Of a DNA stretch of 25,579 nucleotides, positions 1 through 7,728 are shown in pieces. Source of the DNA: CAZEDK01 sp964511025 (lineage in GTDB: Bacteria; Patescibacteriota; Gracilibacteria; UBA1369; GWF2-33-10). Both the position numbers and the translations under genes were made by a program. The notes below the pieces were generated by a model that worked only from the letters and a program-made list of their open reading frames with translations, ran no database searches and had not been told where the DNA came from. Each line of letters begins with the position of its first letter. The stretch's first letter is position 1. The stretch covers positions 1-25,579 of the forward strand of contig CAZEDK010000029.1 in the NCBI GenBank assembly GCA_964511025.1, in the 5' to 3' direction.

Positions 1-55
1 AATTATTGAAAATAGCGACCTCTCAATAGACGCTTGCTACTTCTTGCCGGTTTGT
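1..55 (+). repeat. Exact 55-bp direct repeat, copy A (partner at 760-814)
   Basis: Bases 1-55 are identical to 760-814, an offset of 759 bp (253 codons). Both copies encode the end of an SdrD_B-like domain (SLSIDACYFLPVC-type segment, with D before the first S). Copy A touches the window edge, so identity may extend further upstream. Exact DNA identity between protein modules points to recent tandem duplication or gene conversion. Confidence 0.9.
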
Positions 56-3000
56 GAAGACTTAAACATAACTGACATTAATTATTCAAATTATCGTAGC
101 TCTGGAAATATTGATTATTATATATCAATCGCTCCTGAAAACTGGTCAGGCGCTTTTACCACTGAAATTTTAAGACAAGGTCTAGGCAACACAAGTTATG
201 GTAGTGGCGGTATTGTAATTTCAACGGTACAGACATCAAATACAGGTGAAATAAGTTATCAAGAAATCAGTTCTTGTGATGGCACTAATTTATGCACAGC
301 CAATTTAAATCTAAGCGATTCTAAAAATCTATTCATCCAAATCAATGGACTAGATGCTGATGATAAAGTAACTTTTTATACTGACGATAAATCTGAACAA
401 TGTAGCACTTCTGATACTTTGTTATTATTAGGCGATTATGTCTGGTTTGATCAAAATGGTGACGGTATTCAAAATGATCCATCTGAAAATGGTATTAATG
501 AAACTACTGTAAATCTTTATTCAGATCCTGATTCAGATGGTATTTGTTCACCTGATGATTTCATTGAGTCAACTATCACTTCAAATGATCTTGATGGCAA
601 TTCAGGTTATTATTATTTCCCTGTAGATGCAAATTCTCAGTATTGTGTAGAATTTATTAATCCACAACCAGACCAATACGCCGTCTGCCCTCAATTCCAA
701 GAATCAAATATTGAAACAGATTCAAATCCTGATCCAAATACCGGATCTGCCAATGCTCAAATTATTGAAAATAGCGACCTCTCAATAGACGCTTGCTACT
801 TCTTGCCGGTTTGTCTTGACCTGCTAGTCAACAGTGATTATTCAAATATATACGATAAGACAGCAGTTTATACGGTGAGTGTAGATTCAAATTCTACCAT
901 TGCAGATTTATGGACTGGAGATATTATTGTAAAAATTTATGACGAAAATGACAAATTAACTGAAGTAGATTCTATCATTTTTGATGATGGCAATAGTCAG
1001 GCTTCATGTACAAAAAGTGATATATCAACCGAAGAAACACCCAAAACAACTTGCGATCCCGCCATTGATCCTATGTGTATAGAGACACAGTCAAACCCAG
1101 AACCAGTTCCTGTTGAACCTCTAGTTACAAATCTATGCGACATCAATCCTACCGATCCTACCTGTCAAACAGTTCTACCGACAGAAGAAACAACTGAAAC
1201 AATTTGTGATCCGGCAATCGATCCGAATTGCACAACTCAACAAATTTGCGATCCTATCATCGACCCCACCTGCAATCAAACAACACCTGACGAATGTATT
1301 CTAAATCCTGCCGATCCTGCCTGTTTAACACAACAAACTTGCGATCCTATAACTAATCCTACTTGTGTACCATTACCTACTACAGAACCTCTACCAAACC
1401 CTCTTCCACAAACACCACTCATCACAAAAACTGATAAAAACCACAATTTATTCACAAGCATAATTAATCTATTTACTCAAAATACAGACAATCTCAAAAC
1501 TGATTTACTTGCCTCGTATACAGAAACTGGCAGCGAGTTAAAATGTAGCGCACAAATAGATTCAGAAGTTTCGCAGCCTATAACTATAACAATTAATGGT
1601 CTATTACCTGATTGCAGAGTGGAAATTTTAACAAACGATAACGACACGCAAGCTAACCGGTGTTATTTTTCAGAAAAGATTCTAAAACTTGGCAATTTTG
1701 TATGGATAGATAATGGAGATTTTATACAAAGCGAAACAGAACAAAATTCAAATGGTCAAAACGGAATAAATGTACAACTATATCAAGCCGATAAAAATGG
1801 TATATGCACAGATATTCTACTCGACGAAACACAAACACAAAATGATCCGGACACAGAATCTCCAGGTTATTACTACTTTCCAGCGGAACCAAATACTGAT
1901 TACTGTGTGACATTCGCTCCGCTACCCGGCTATGAATTTTGTCCACAAAATACAGGAGACAATATCACAACAGATTCAAATCCTAATCCAAGCATAGGTA
2001 TTGCAAATAATATTCACATTGCGCAAGAAAATGACATAACAATAGATGCTTGTTACACCGATATCGCATGTCAAGAAATTACACTTATAAAAGATAATGA
2101 AAACTTAAATAACAAAACAGTCCCTATAGAAGACTACGATCCAAATGAAAGCTTTGATTTTGAAGCAATAGTCTCACCAACAACATGGCTTGGCACAATT
2201 GAAGCCATTTCAGCAAGTCCTGACGCACAGTTTACGATAAATCAGGAAACTAAGCACGCCGATATAAGCTACAAAAATGGTAATTATGGTGACACCATTA
2301 CTGTTACAGCAGACAATGGTTCATGTCCGGCAACTTTCTCAATTGATACACCTGATTGTATTAGCTTGGAGATGGCTGACACATTTACAACAACATCAAC
2401 CGAAGATAATACTTCAGTTAATATCACATTCGATGTCTTAGCTGAAAATTCCAGATGGGTCGGTACAATTTTAGTAACTTCAAATGGTCAAGGCACTTTC
2501 AAAAATCCATATATTGATTATAACAATCCAAACGTATCAAATGACAGCATTCTTACAAGTGGCAACCCTATTTCAATTAATATAGACGGAACCAAAGAAA
2601 CAGCACTCTATAGTATAGCTATCGAATACTCTGGCGGAAGTGATGAGGATCAAATCACAATTTCTGTTCTCAATGAAGAAACTGTATGTAGCGATACTAA
2701 GAGTTTAACAAATAAAAACCAACCTGGAGGCAGTGGTGCAGATTATACAATTTGTGGAGATGGAGACATTGATATGGGCGAAGCATGCGATTACGCAATC
2801 GAAGAAGGTGAAGTAGATTACAAAGCAAACTGCACATCATCTTGCGTCATATCCACTCCTTCATCATCTTCTGATGAAACTGAAAATGGAAATGAAGATA
2901 ATGAAGATGAAGATAATACAACTGCAGGTGGCGGTGGCAATGATGAAGACGAAACGCCACAAGTGAAACAAACAACAAAAGAACCACTCTTTGATAAAAG

Positions 3001-4453
3001 AGCATTCCTCAACAACAATACAGCAGTCAAATCAGCAAGTATACCGGAGCAAAACGATCATGCTAATTACATACTTACTTATTGGAATAACGGTTCTAAC
3101 TACAGCTCACTGACAGTAACAGATACACTTGGAGAATTAGGAATTATTTCCGGATACAGCAACGAGAAAACAACAGGTGATTATATTAAACCTTGGCCTG
3201 ACAGTGAATTTTATTATAATTACGAATTAGAGAAATGGCCAAATAATGCTACAAGCACTATAGCTGACTGCGTAGAAGATTCAGTCGAGCTCTGCCACAT
3301 AGCAGGAACTTCGATATTTTCTCCTAATGGCGCGCAGTTTAGCAATATTTCAGATGACGACATAATAGCTATAATTTATCAAGGTAAGTTCAAATTAGGC
3401 AAATTTGACTGCAATGATGGTAATTGTGGAGCTGAAGAGTTCCAAAATACTGCAAACGCAAACGCAACAAATACAAGCGGTCAAACAAAAACAATATCTG
3501 ACAGCGATATATTATATGCACTTTGCAAATATTTAATCACTAGAAATAGTGGCGATGTATTACTATACAGCCCACTGGAAAGCGGAGCGGATCTGTCTTG
3601 TTTAAGTAGCAACGAAGTAAGAAACACAACAGGGCTTGCAATTACAAAAGATCAACCAACAACAGCCACCTTGCCATCAACAGGGGCAGAAGATTATGAA
3701 GCTACAGAATCATTATGCGACAATAGAGAAGATAACGGATCAGTCATCTCAGATTTCTCAAGTTTTATATGCGAACTAAAACTCGAAATACTTGATATAT
3801 GGCAACCTGACAATATTTCTGATTCAATCGAAGAAAATATAGAGAGAGAAGCGGAAACTTATGAAAATTTAAACACTTTTGATAACGCAACAAGCAAGAA
3901 TATCACTATTAATTATTTAAGCGATTTAGATGCGCTAGATTCTGAAAGTCCGGATCCAACAAAGAAAATTTACAGAAAAACTGACGGAGGAAATCTGATC
4001 ATCAATCCTGCAAACGAAAATTTCTTCACTGAAGGAGCGTATACATTTATAATTGAGAATGGAAATCTGATTATTGAAGGCAATCTGAAATACAATGACG
4101 ATGAATATAATTATGGACAGATACCTTCCGTTGCATTCATAGTAATAGGAGGCAATATAGAAATTGCATCAAATGTTACTGATATAGTTGGCGTATATTA
4201 CACCGAAACTAACGATGAAGGTCTAGGCGGTGAGATACAATCGCAAGATTCCAGTCATAGTGATTATCAACTTCGAATATATGGTTCAGTCTTTGGTGAT
4301 TTGAATCCAATCATATCAACAAGAGATTATATTGGAGACCCGGAAAGAGATGGAGCAAATGTAAAAATTATATATGACGCAAGAATACTTCTCAACACTC
4401 CGCCTGCATTGGAAGAATTCATTGGCACGTCATTTACTGATATCGCGAGGTAG
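2..4453 (+). CDS. Giant modular surface protein with SdrD_B-type domains (5' end missing)
   Basis: The frame is open from the window edge (base 2), so the start lies upstream; 1483 residues are visible. Numbering from base 2: residues 1-18 are the end of an SdrD_B-like domain; complete SdrD_B-like domains lie at about 143-271 (LGDYVWFDQNGDGIQ, a Ca-loop pattern, then GYYYFPVDANSQYCV) and about 563-690 (LGNFVW, GYYYFPAEPNTDYCV). Ig-like beta modules lie between and after them. A Cys-Pro linker (about 351-455) has six units of the type CDPxxDPxC. About 918-950 is a DUF4215/Myxococcus-type Cys module (CGDGDIDMGEACD). An acidic/Gly-rich hinge, a DUF11-like region and a beta-rich C-terminal domain ending FTDIAR follow. 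No C-terminal LPXTG with membrane helix and no SLH domain is seen, so the anchor is unknown. Secretion is inferred from the module types; the signal peptide would lie outside the window. Confidence 0.85.
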   Translation: MIENSDLSIDACYFLPVCEDLNITDINYSNYRSSGNIDYYISIAPENWSGAFTTEILRQGLGNTSYGSGGIVISTVQTSNTGEISYQEISSCDGTNLCTANLNLSDSKNLFIQINGLDADDKVTFYTDDKSEQCSTSDTLLLLGDYVWFDQNGDGIQNDPSENGINETTVNLYSDPDSDGICSPDDFIESTITSNDLDGNSGYYYFPVDANSQYCVEFINPQPDQYAVCPQFQESNIETDSNPDPNTGSANAQIIENSDLSIDACYFLPVCLDLLVNSDYSNIYDKTAVYTVSVDSNSTIADLWTGDIIVKIYDENDKLTEVDSIIFDDGNSQASCTKSDISTEETPKTTCDPAIDPMCIETQSNPEPVPVEPLVTNLCDINPTDPTCQTVLPTEETTETICDPAIDPNCTTQQICDPIIDPTCNQTTPDECILNPADPACLTQQTCDPITNPTCVPLPTTEPLPNPLPQTPLITKTDKNHNLFTSIINLFTQNTDNLKTDLLASYTETGSELKCSAQIDSEVSQPITITINGLLPDCRVEILTNDNDTQANRCYFSEKILKLGNFVWIDNGDFIQSETEQNSNGQNGINVQLYQADKNGICTDILLDETQTQNDPDTESPGYYYFPAEPNTDYCVTFAPLPGYEFCPQNTGDNITTDSNPNPSIGIANNIHIAQENDITIDACYTDIACQEITLIKDNENLNNKTVPIEDYDPNESFDFEAIVSPTTWLGTIEAISASPDAQFTINQETKHADISYKNGNYGDTITVTADNGSCPATFSIDTPDCISLEMADTFTTTSTEDNTSVNITFDVLAENSRWVGTILVTSNGQGTFKNPYIDYNNPNVSNDSILTSGNPISINIDGTKETALYSIAIEYSGGSDEDQITISVLNEETVCSDTKSLTNKNQPGGSGADYTICGDGDIDMGEACDYAIEEGEVDYKANCTSSCVISTPSSSSDETENGNEDNEDEDNTTAGGGGNDEDETPQVKQTTKEPLFDKRAFLNNNTAVKSASIPEQNDHANYILTYWNNGSNYSSLTVTDTLGELGIISGYSNEKTTGDYIKPWPDSEFYYNYELEKWPNNATSTIADCVEDSVELCHIAGTSIFSPNGAQFSNISDDDIIAIIYQGKFKLGKFDCNDGNCGAEEFQNTANANATNTSGQTKTISDSDILYALCKYLITRNSGDVLLYSPLESGADLSCLSSNEVRNTTGLAITKDQPTTATLPSTGAEDYEATESLCDNREDNGSVISDFSSFICELKLEILDIWQPDNISDSIEENIEREAETYENLNTFDNATSKNITINYLSDLDALDSESPDPTKKIYRKTDGGNLIINPANENFFTEGAYTFIIENGNLIIEGNLKYNDDEYNYGQIPSVAFIVIGGNIEIASNVTDIVGVYYTETNDEGLGGEIQSQDSSHSDYQLRIYGSVFGDLNPIISTRDYIGDPERDGANVKIIYDARILLNTPPALEEFIGTSFTDIAR
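760..814 (+). repeat. Exact 55-bp direct repeat, copy B
   Basis: Identical to bases 1-55. It closes the first complete SdrD_B-like domain of the surface protein, and the two copies diverge at once after the shared Cys codon (bases 56 and 815). Confidence 0.9.
1052..1366 (+). repeat. Six-unit Cys-Pro repeat (CDPxxDPxC) inside the surface protein
   Basis: Six units are visible in order: CDPAIDPMC, CDINPTDPTC, CDPAIDPNC, CDPIIDPTC, CILNPADPAC and CDPITNPTC. They are separated by Thr/Gln/Pro/Glu spacers of varying length. Each unit is 9-10 residues and bounded by two Cys, so each could form a small disulfide-closed loop. The DNA of the units is related (variants of tgcgatcc...atcgatcc), consistent with local duplication. 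Confidence 0.85.
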
Positions 4454-4508
4454 TTTTTAGTTGTTAGCCCCGAAGGGGACACTTTGTGTTTTTTTAGTTC
4501 TTAGTTTA
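4452..4508. repeat. Heptamer-type repeat after the surface-protein gene
   Basis: tagtttt-tagttgt-tagcccc, beginning with the stop codon of the gene, and a second short run ttagttc-ttagttt at 4495-4508. Both have period 7 and the same 'tagNNNN' pattern as other tracts in the window. The GC hairpin lies between them. Confidence 0.55.
4468..4496 (+). terminator. Possible terminator after the surface-protein gene
   Basis: Fifteen bases past the stop, a 4-bp GC stem (ccccGAAgggg) is followed directly by acacTTTgtgt and a T-run. The two small stems in series with the T-tract look like a factor-independent terminator, though each stem is short. Confidence 0.45.
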
Positions 4509-4520
4509 ATCTAATGTAGA

Positions 4521-4542
4521 AACACGCCATTGGCATGTTTTT
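4521..4542 (+). terminator. Terminator hairpin just upstream of holA
   Basis: aacacgcc (4521-4528) pairs with ggcatgtt (4532-4539) across a 3-nt loop with one C-A mismatch, and a T-run follows to 4542. It covers the ATG at 4535, which argues against that codon as the holA start and for the downstream ATG at 4559. Confidence 0.55.
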
Positions 4543-4558
4543 AAAATTTAGATTAAAT

Positions 4559-5533
4559 ATGCAAAATAATGTTGTTTTATTTTACGGACCGAATGCTTTC
4601 CTTCTTGAACAAACGCTAAAACAATGGACAAAAGTATTTATGGAAAAATATATCAATGGCGAATTAAATTTGGAAAGACTGGATGGATCAACTACAAATG
4701 CCAACGAAATACTTGAGAAATGTTCAACACTACCTTTTTTATCAGAAAAACGCCTCATAATAGTCAAAAATTTCTTAAATGAAGCAAATACAGAACAACA
4801 AAAAAAAATCGCAGAATCAATATCACTAATACCGGATTGTACAATTCTCATTTTTGAAGAACGAAAAGATCCTGATAAACGAACCTCACTTTTCAAAAAA
4901 TTATCAAAAGAATGCAGAGTGGAATACTTTGAAGAATTAAAAGATCTGGCTTTGACAGAGTGGATCATCAACGAGGCAAAAAAAAATGGCTCTTTTATAT
5001 CAGCAAACACTGCGAATTATTTAACAATGTATAGCGGAACTGATTGTTTGAAACTCAACAACGAATTAAAAAAATTATCTCTATATAAACCAAATCTTGA
5101 AATCACAAAAGAAGATATAGAGAAACTCTGCACTGAAATGCTACAAACTTCAATTTTCAAACTTACAGATCTTATTGGCTGCAAAAAATACAAAGAAGCA
5201 CTCTTAACTTTGGAGAAAATAATACAAAGCGGTGAAGAATTACCAATGATCTTTCACATGCTTATCAGACAATTTCGATTAATTTACTTAATCAAAAATT
5301 TAAAATCCCAAGGATCTAATCCAAAAGAAATCGCAAGCCAGCTCAAACAACATCCTTTTGTAGTTTCAAATATATTCAAACAATGTGACAATTATTCATT
5401 AACTGAACTTGAAACAATTCACACAAAACTCCTTGAGATTGAAACAAATTTCAAAACAGGCAAAATATACATCACATCAGACGACAAAAGAGACTTCGTA
5501 CTTGCCCTAGAAAGACTTTTATTTAATACATAA
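4559..5533 (+). CDS. holA: DNA polymerase III, delta subunit (clamp loader)
   Basis: 324 residues from the ATG at 4559. HolA is the clamp-loader subunit that opens the beta sliding clamp; it has an AAA+-like fold without a working ATP site. The N-terminus (NNVVLFYGPNAFLLEQTLKQW) matches the family opening, in which a 'Y/F-G-x-x-xF/YL' strand-turn replaces a true P-loop. SEKRLIIVKNFL, TILIFEERKDPDKRTSLFKKL and the helical C-terminal collar (SIFKLTDLIGCKKYKEAL, MIFHMLIRQFRLIYLIK) are also typical, as is the length. An ATG eight codons earlier (4535) is in frame but sits inside a terminator-like hairpin, so I prefer 4559. The gene is convergent with panC, and their 3' ends overlap by about 115 bp. 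Confidence 0.88.
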   Translation: MQNNVVLFYGPNAFLLEQTLKQWTKVFMEKYINGELNLERLDGSTTNANEILEKCSTLPFLSEKRLIIVKNFLNEANTEQQKKIAESISLIPDCTILIFEERKDPDKRTSLFKKLSKECRVEYFEELKDLALTEWIINEAKKNGSFISANTANYLTMYSGTDCLKLNNELKKLSLYKPNLEITKEDIEKLCTEMLQTSIFKLTDLIGCKKYKEALLTLEKIIQSGEELPMIFHMLIRQFRLIYLIKNLKSQGSNPKEIASQLKQHPFVVSNIFKQCDNYSLTELETIHTKLLEIETNFKTGKIYITSDDKRDFVLALERLLFNT

Positions 5534-6480
5534 AAATTCTCAGCTCTCAGCTCTAAAAACACACCATCAATCAGCCTGACTCCATCCACAAAAATCGCCC
5601 CTGCTATAATAATTTTTTTCGTTTTTTCAGAAACCTCACACAAATCATCAGCATCTCTAATTTCCACATAATCGATTTCAATGCCGGAAAAACTTTCTAA
5701 CTCTTTCACAATGTCATTCTGCACTTTTACAAAGTCATTCTGAACTTTCACAACGTCATTCTGAACGAAGTGAAGAATCTCTTTACCCTTACTAATCGCT
5801 AATCGCTTATCGCTAATCGCTTTAAATAACTTCCCCGCAAGCACTCTCCCCTCTTTACTGAGTCTTGTATTGCGAGAACTCATCGCAAGCCCATCTGATT
5901 CTCTCACGGTAGGACAAGCTACAATTTCTACATTAGCAAAGTTATTTTTCACAAAATTTTCTACAATCTTAAGCTGCTGATAATCTTTTTCACCCATATA
6001 CATCATAACAACAAAGCCCCCTTGATAAAGGGGGTTAGGGGGATTAAGTATTTCCAAAAATCTCCCAACAACCTCCAAAACCCCCTCAAAATGCCCAGAT
6101 CTTTTCCTCCCACACATACAATTCTTCAAATTATCAAGCCCACTTGACAAAGGGGGTGGCTGCAAGCCGGGGGATTTCCCCTCGTCTCGATACATCTCCT
6201 CAACACTCGGCAAGAACACAACGTCGTCCTCTCCCAAAACAGCACTCAAAATCTCGATATCTCTTGTCTCATTTCTAGGATATTTTTCAAAATCCACCAA
6301 ATCATTAAATTGACTTGGATTAACAAAAATACTCACAATTGAACAATTATTTTGCTCAACAGACCTCCTCACTAATGTCAAATGTCCTTCATGCAAAGCA
6401 CCCATCGTCGGCACAAAACCTATTTTCTTTTTATTTTTCAAAAAATCCTGAAGCTCCGCAATTGTTCGAAATATTTGCAA
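5419..6480 (-). CDS. panC: Pantothenate synthetase, expanded by internal repeats
   Basis: PanC joins pantoate and beta-alanine with ATP, the last step of pantothenate synthesis. The frame is open from an ATG at 6516, but alignment to the family (LQIFRTIAEL) favours the TTG at 6480; the ATG would overlap the upstream gene. Numbering from 6516: PTMGALHEGH (36-45, the HIGH-type nucleotide site), FVNPSQF (64-70), GHFEGV (141-146), MGEKDYQQL (174-182) and ESDGLAMSSRN (206-216) are present. The frame reaches 365 residues against about 280 for the family, because repeat tracts lie at about 115-130, 158-168 and 233-270, and the C-terminus reads on about 45 residues into DNA antisense to holA. Catalytic motifs are intact, so activity is possible but uncertain. 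It is co-directional with panB. Confidence 0.85.
   Translation of the reverse strand: MQIFRTIAELQDFLKNKKKIGFVPTMGALHEGHLTLVRRSVEQNNCSIVSIFVNPSQFNDLVDFEKYPRNETRDIEILSAVLGEDDVVFLPSVEEMYRDEGKSPGLQPPPLSSGLDNLKNCMCGRKRSGHFEGVLEVVGRFLEILNPPNPLYQGGFVVMMYMGEKDYQQLKIVENFVKNNFANVEIVACPTVRESDGLAMSSRNTRLSKEGRVLAGKLFKAISDKRLAISKGKEILHFVQNDVVKVQNDFVKVQNDIVKELESFSGIEIDYVEIRDADDLCEVSEKTKKIIIAGAIFVDGVRLIDGVFLELRAENFYVLNKSLSRASTKSLLSSDVMYILPVLKFVSISRSFV
5539..5556. repeat. Heptamer tandem repeat at the panC 3' end
   Basis: Period-7 tract (cagctct repeated). It lies where PanC homologs normally end, just after the family's closing 'RLID' segment, and probably removed the original stop codon. Confidence 0.7.
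5713..5763. repeat. 21-bp tandem repeat inside panC
   Basis: gtcattctg occurs at 5713, 5734 and 5755, exactly 21 bp apart. On the minus strand it encodes VQNDVVK-VQNDFVK-VQNDIVK. The adjoining DNA to about 5790 (gaacgaagtgaagaatctct) resembles the dispersed genomic repeats that give 'HFVQND' or 'FFTSFRMT' peptides in many bacteria (from memory). Confidence 0.85.
5792..5824. repeat. Heptamer tandem repeat inside panC
   Basis: cgctaat-cgctaat-cgcttat-cgctaat-cgc: a period-7 array in the panC reading frame, encoding AISDKRLAIS on the minus strand. It falls in the C-terminal domain before the 21-bp repeats and has no counterpart in ordinary PanC. Confidence 0.88.
6017..6045. repeat. Palindromic repeat inside panC (NPPNPLYQGG type)
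   Basis: ccccctt GATA aaggggg is a perfect 7-bp stem with a 4-nt loop (6017-6034), followed by ttaggggg. On the minus strand it encodes NPPNPLYQGG, placed between 'FLEILNP' and 'MGEKDYQQL', where the family has only two or three residues. The same peptide is typical of widespread dispersed palindromes in other genomes (from memory). Confidence 0.85.
6138..6180. repeat. Degenerate second copy of the C5/G5 palindromic repeat inside panC
   Basis: gcccacttgacaaagggggt, followed by ggctgcaagccggggg, is a diverged relative of the element at 6017-6045 (same c-rich / ttgaYaaa / g-rich core). On the minus strand it encodes KSPGLQPPPLSSGLD and replaces the normal loop between 'EEMY' and 'CGRKRSGHF'. 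Confidence 0.7.
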
Positions 6481-6499
6481 TGAATATAAAAATAAAAAA

Positions 6500-6995
6500 T
6501 TAGCCTTCCAAAACATTAACTTTTTTTAAAGCCTCTCGCACTAACTCTATAAGAACATCAGGTTCAAACGGTTTTTGCAAGAATTTTATTCTCTCAGTAC
6601 AATCAACAAATTGATTTCTTGGCATTTTTGTCTTTGCTGATACATAGACTACACTTATAGGCTCAGCATTTAACACCTCACGAGCAAGCGTTTCACCGCT
6701 TTTATCACATGCAGTATCTTTGTCCCCGGGATATTCACCATCCGTAATTAATAAAGCTATTTTTCCTCTTGATTCCTCAAATATCCTGCTCACTGCTTTT
6801 TTAATTTCATTATGTCATCCTCGCGCCCGCCTGAATGTACTCGGGCAGGAAGGCGAGGATCCAGGAATTGCTAATTATGTTGCGATAGCCTTGAAACATT
6901 GTTCTCACTTGAAATACAAACAAGTTTACCCTACTGGATTCCAGATCGGATCTGGAATGACAATCAAGAATGCAAATATCGGTGAGCAGTGACAT
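6500..6995 (-). pseudogene. Response-regulator receiver gene split by a palindromic element
   Basis: The downstream part (GTG at 6793, 97 residues) is the C-terminal two thirds of a CheY-like receiver: IALLITDGEYPG (phospho-acceptor Asp), VVYVSAKT (Thr/Ser position), FLQKPFEPDVL (KPF) and a final helix. In-frame sequence upstream (EIKKAVSRIFEESRG) is also receiver-like, but a TGA at 6815-6817 sits in the repeat element. Across the element, an ATG at 6995, three bases past the panB stop, begins MSLLTDICILD, a plausible receiver beta-1 strand, then reads into the repeat. The simplest reading is one receiver gene between panB and panC, broken and partly deleted by insertion of 6814-6961. The 97-residue fragment could still be translated but lacks beta-1 to beta-2 and the acidic pocket. 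Confidence 0.6.
6814..6961. mobile_element. 148-bp palindromic repeat element (MITE/REP-like)
   Basis: The element is bounded by gtcat (6814) and atgac (to 6961). Its left end holds nested hairpins (cctcgc...gcgagg enclosing gcccg...cgggc). Its right end holds a perfect palindrome, ccagatcGgatctgg. The interior is AT-rich and the ends are GC-rich compared with the genes around it. Short frames through it are repeat-derived, not genes. 'gtcat...ggaatgac' ends are typical of dispersed non-autonomous palindromes; no transposase is present. Confidence 0.7.
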
Positions 6996-6997
6996 TT

Positions 6998-7717
6998 TCA
7001 ACTCAGTTCTCTCACAAAATCCTTCAAATTCTCAAAATCATTTTTTTGCGGATCATTATATTGTTTAATAAATTTCAAAGATTTACCGCCTTGCCAACCA
7101 AGAATATCATGCGTTACCCTCACTTGTCCCGACGTATAATCCCCCGCTCCAATACCTATCGTTGGGATTGTCAAAATTTCTGTAATCTCTTTTGCCAAAT
7201 CTTGCGGTACACATTCCAACACAACAGCAAACGCTCCAGCCTTTTGCAATGCCAAAGCTTCATTAACAATCTGTCTTCTCTGAAATTGAGTTCGCCCTTG
7301 AATAGAAAATTTATTCACTTCTTGAGGCTTCAAACCACTATGACCAAGCACCTTAATTCCATTTTGCACCAAATATTTAACAATATCCGGTCGTCCTTCG
7401 ATTTTCACAGCATCGCATCCTGTTTCATCTATTGCCTGTTTAGAGTTTTTCAAAGCTTCCAAAGAATTTTCATAAGTCTTATATGGCATATCAAAAACAA
7501 CAAATGAATTAGGAGCACCCAGTCTGACATCTTTCGCTATAGCAATCATTTGATCAAAAGTAACAGATTTTGTATCTCCATGCCCCAAAACAACCATTCC
7601 ATAAGAATCCCCTACCAAAATACCATCAACTCCAACTTTTTCAAGAAGACTGCTAGTATAGCTATCATAAGCAGTCAGCATTATTATCTTTTTCTTGGTT
7701 TTATCAAAAAGCTTCAT
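6998..7717 (-). CDS. panB: 3-methyl-2-oxobutanoate hydroxymethyltransferase
   Basis: PanB transfers a hydroxymethyl group from methylene-THF to alpha-ketoisovalerate, the first committed step to pantoate. 239 residues, slightly short at both ends against about 260. Visible motifs: MLTAYDSYTSSLLE (13-26), DGILVGDSYG (31-40, with metal-binding D37), FVVFDMPY (72-79), AVKIEGR (103-109), VLGHSGLKPQ (123-132), VVLECVP (165-171, with the conserved Glu168) and TIGIGAG (186-192). The TIM-barrel order is complete. The start lies 11 bp after the stop of the Yip1-like gene, so the two are likely cotranscribed, with panC further on. No Shine-Dalgarno sequence is seen. Confidence 0.93.
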   Translation of the reverse strand: MKLFDKTKKKIIMLTAYDSYTSSLLEKVGVDGILVGDSYGMVVLGHGDTKSVTFDQMIAIAKDVRLGAPNSFVVFDMPYKTYENSLEALKNSKQAIDETGCDAVKIEGRPDIVKYLVQNGIKVLGHSGLKPQEVNKFSIQGRTQFQRRQIVNEALALQKAGAFAVVLECVPQDLAKEITEILTIPTIGIGAGDYTSGQVRVTHDILGWQGGKSLKFIKQYNDPQKNDFENLKDFVRELS

Positions 7718-7728
7718 AACTTAATAAC

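Noticed and set aside
3671..3690. LPSTG in the surface protein, a possible sortase signal
   Set aside because: It is internal, about 260 residues before the C-terminus, with no following membrane helix or basic tail.
6720..6992. 90-residue plus-strand ORF and a 63-residue minus-strand ORF over 6720-7001
   Set aside because: Both read mostly through the 148-bp palindromic element; peptides of the CHPRARLNVLGQEGEDPG kind are typical repeat-derived products.
6989..7507. 172-residue plus-strand ORF opposite panB
   Set aside because: It is antisense to a clear panB; its Ser/Phe/Ile/Arg-rich composition is that of a shadow frame.
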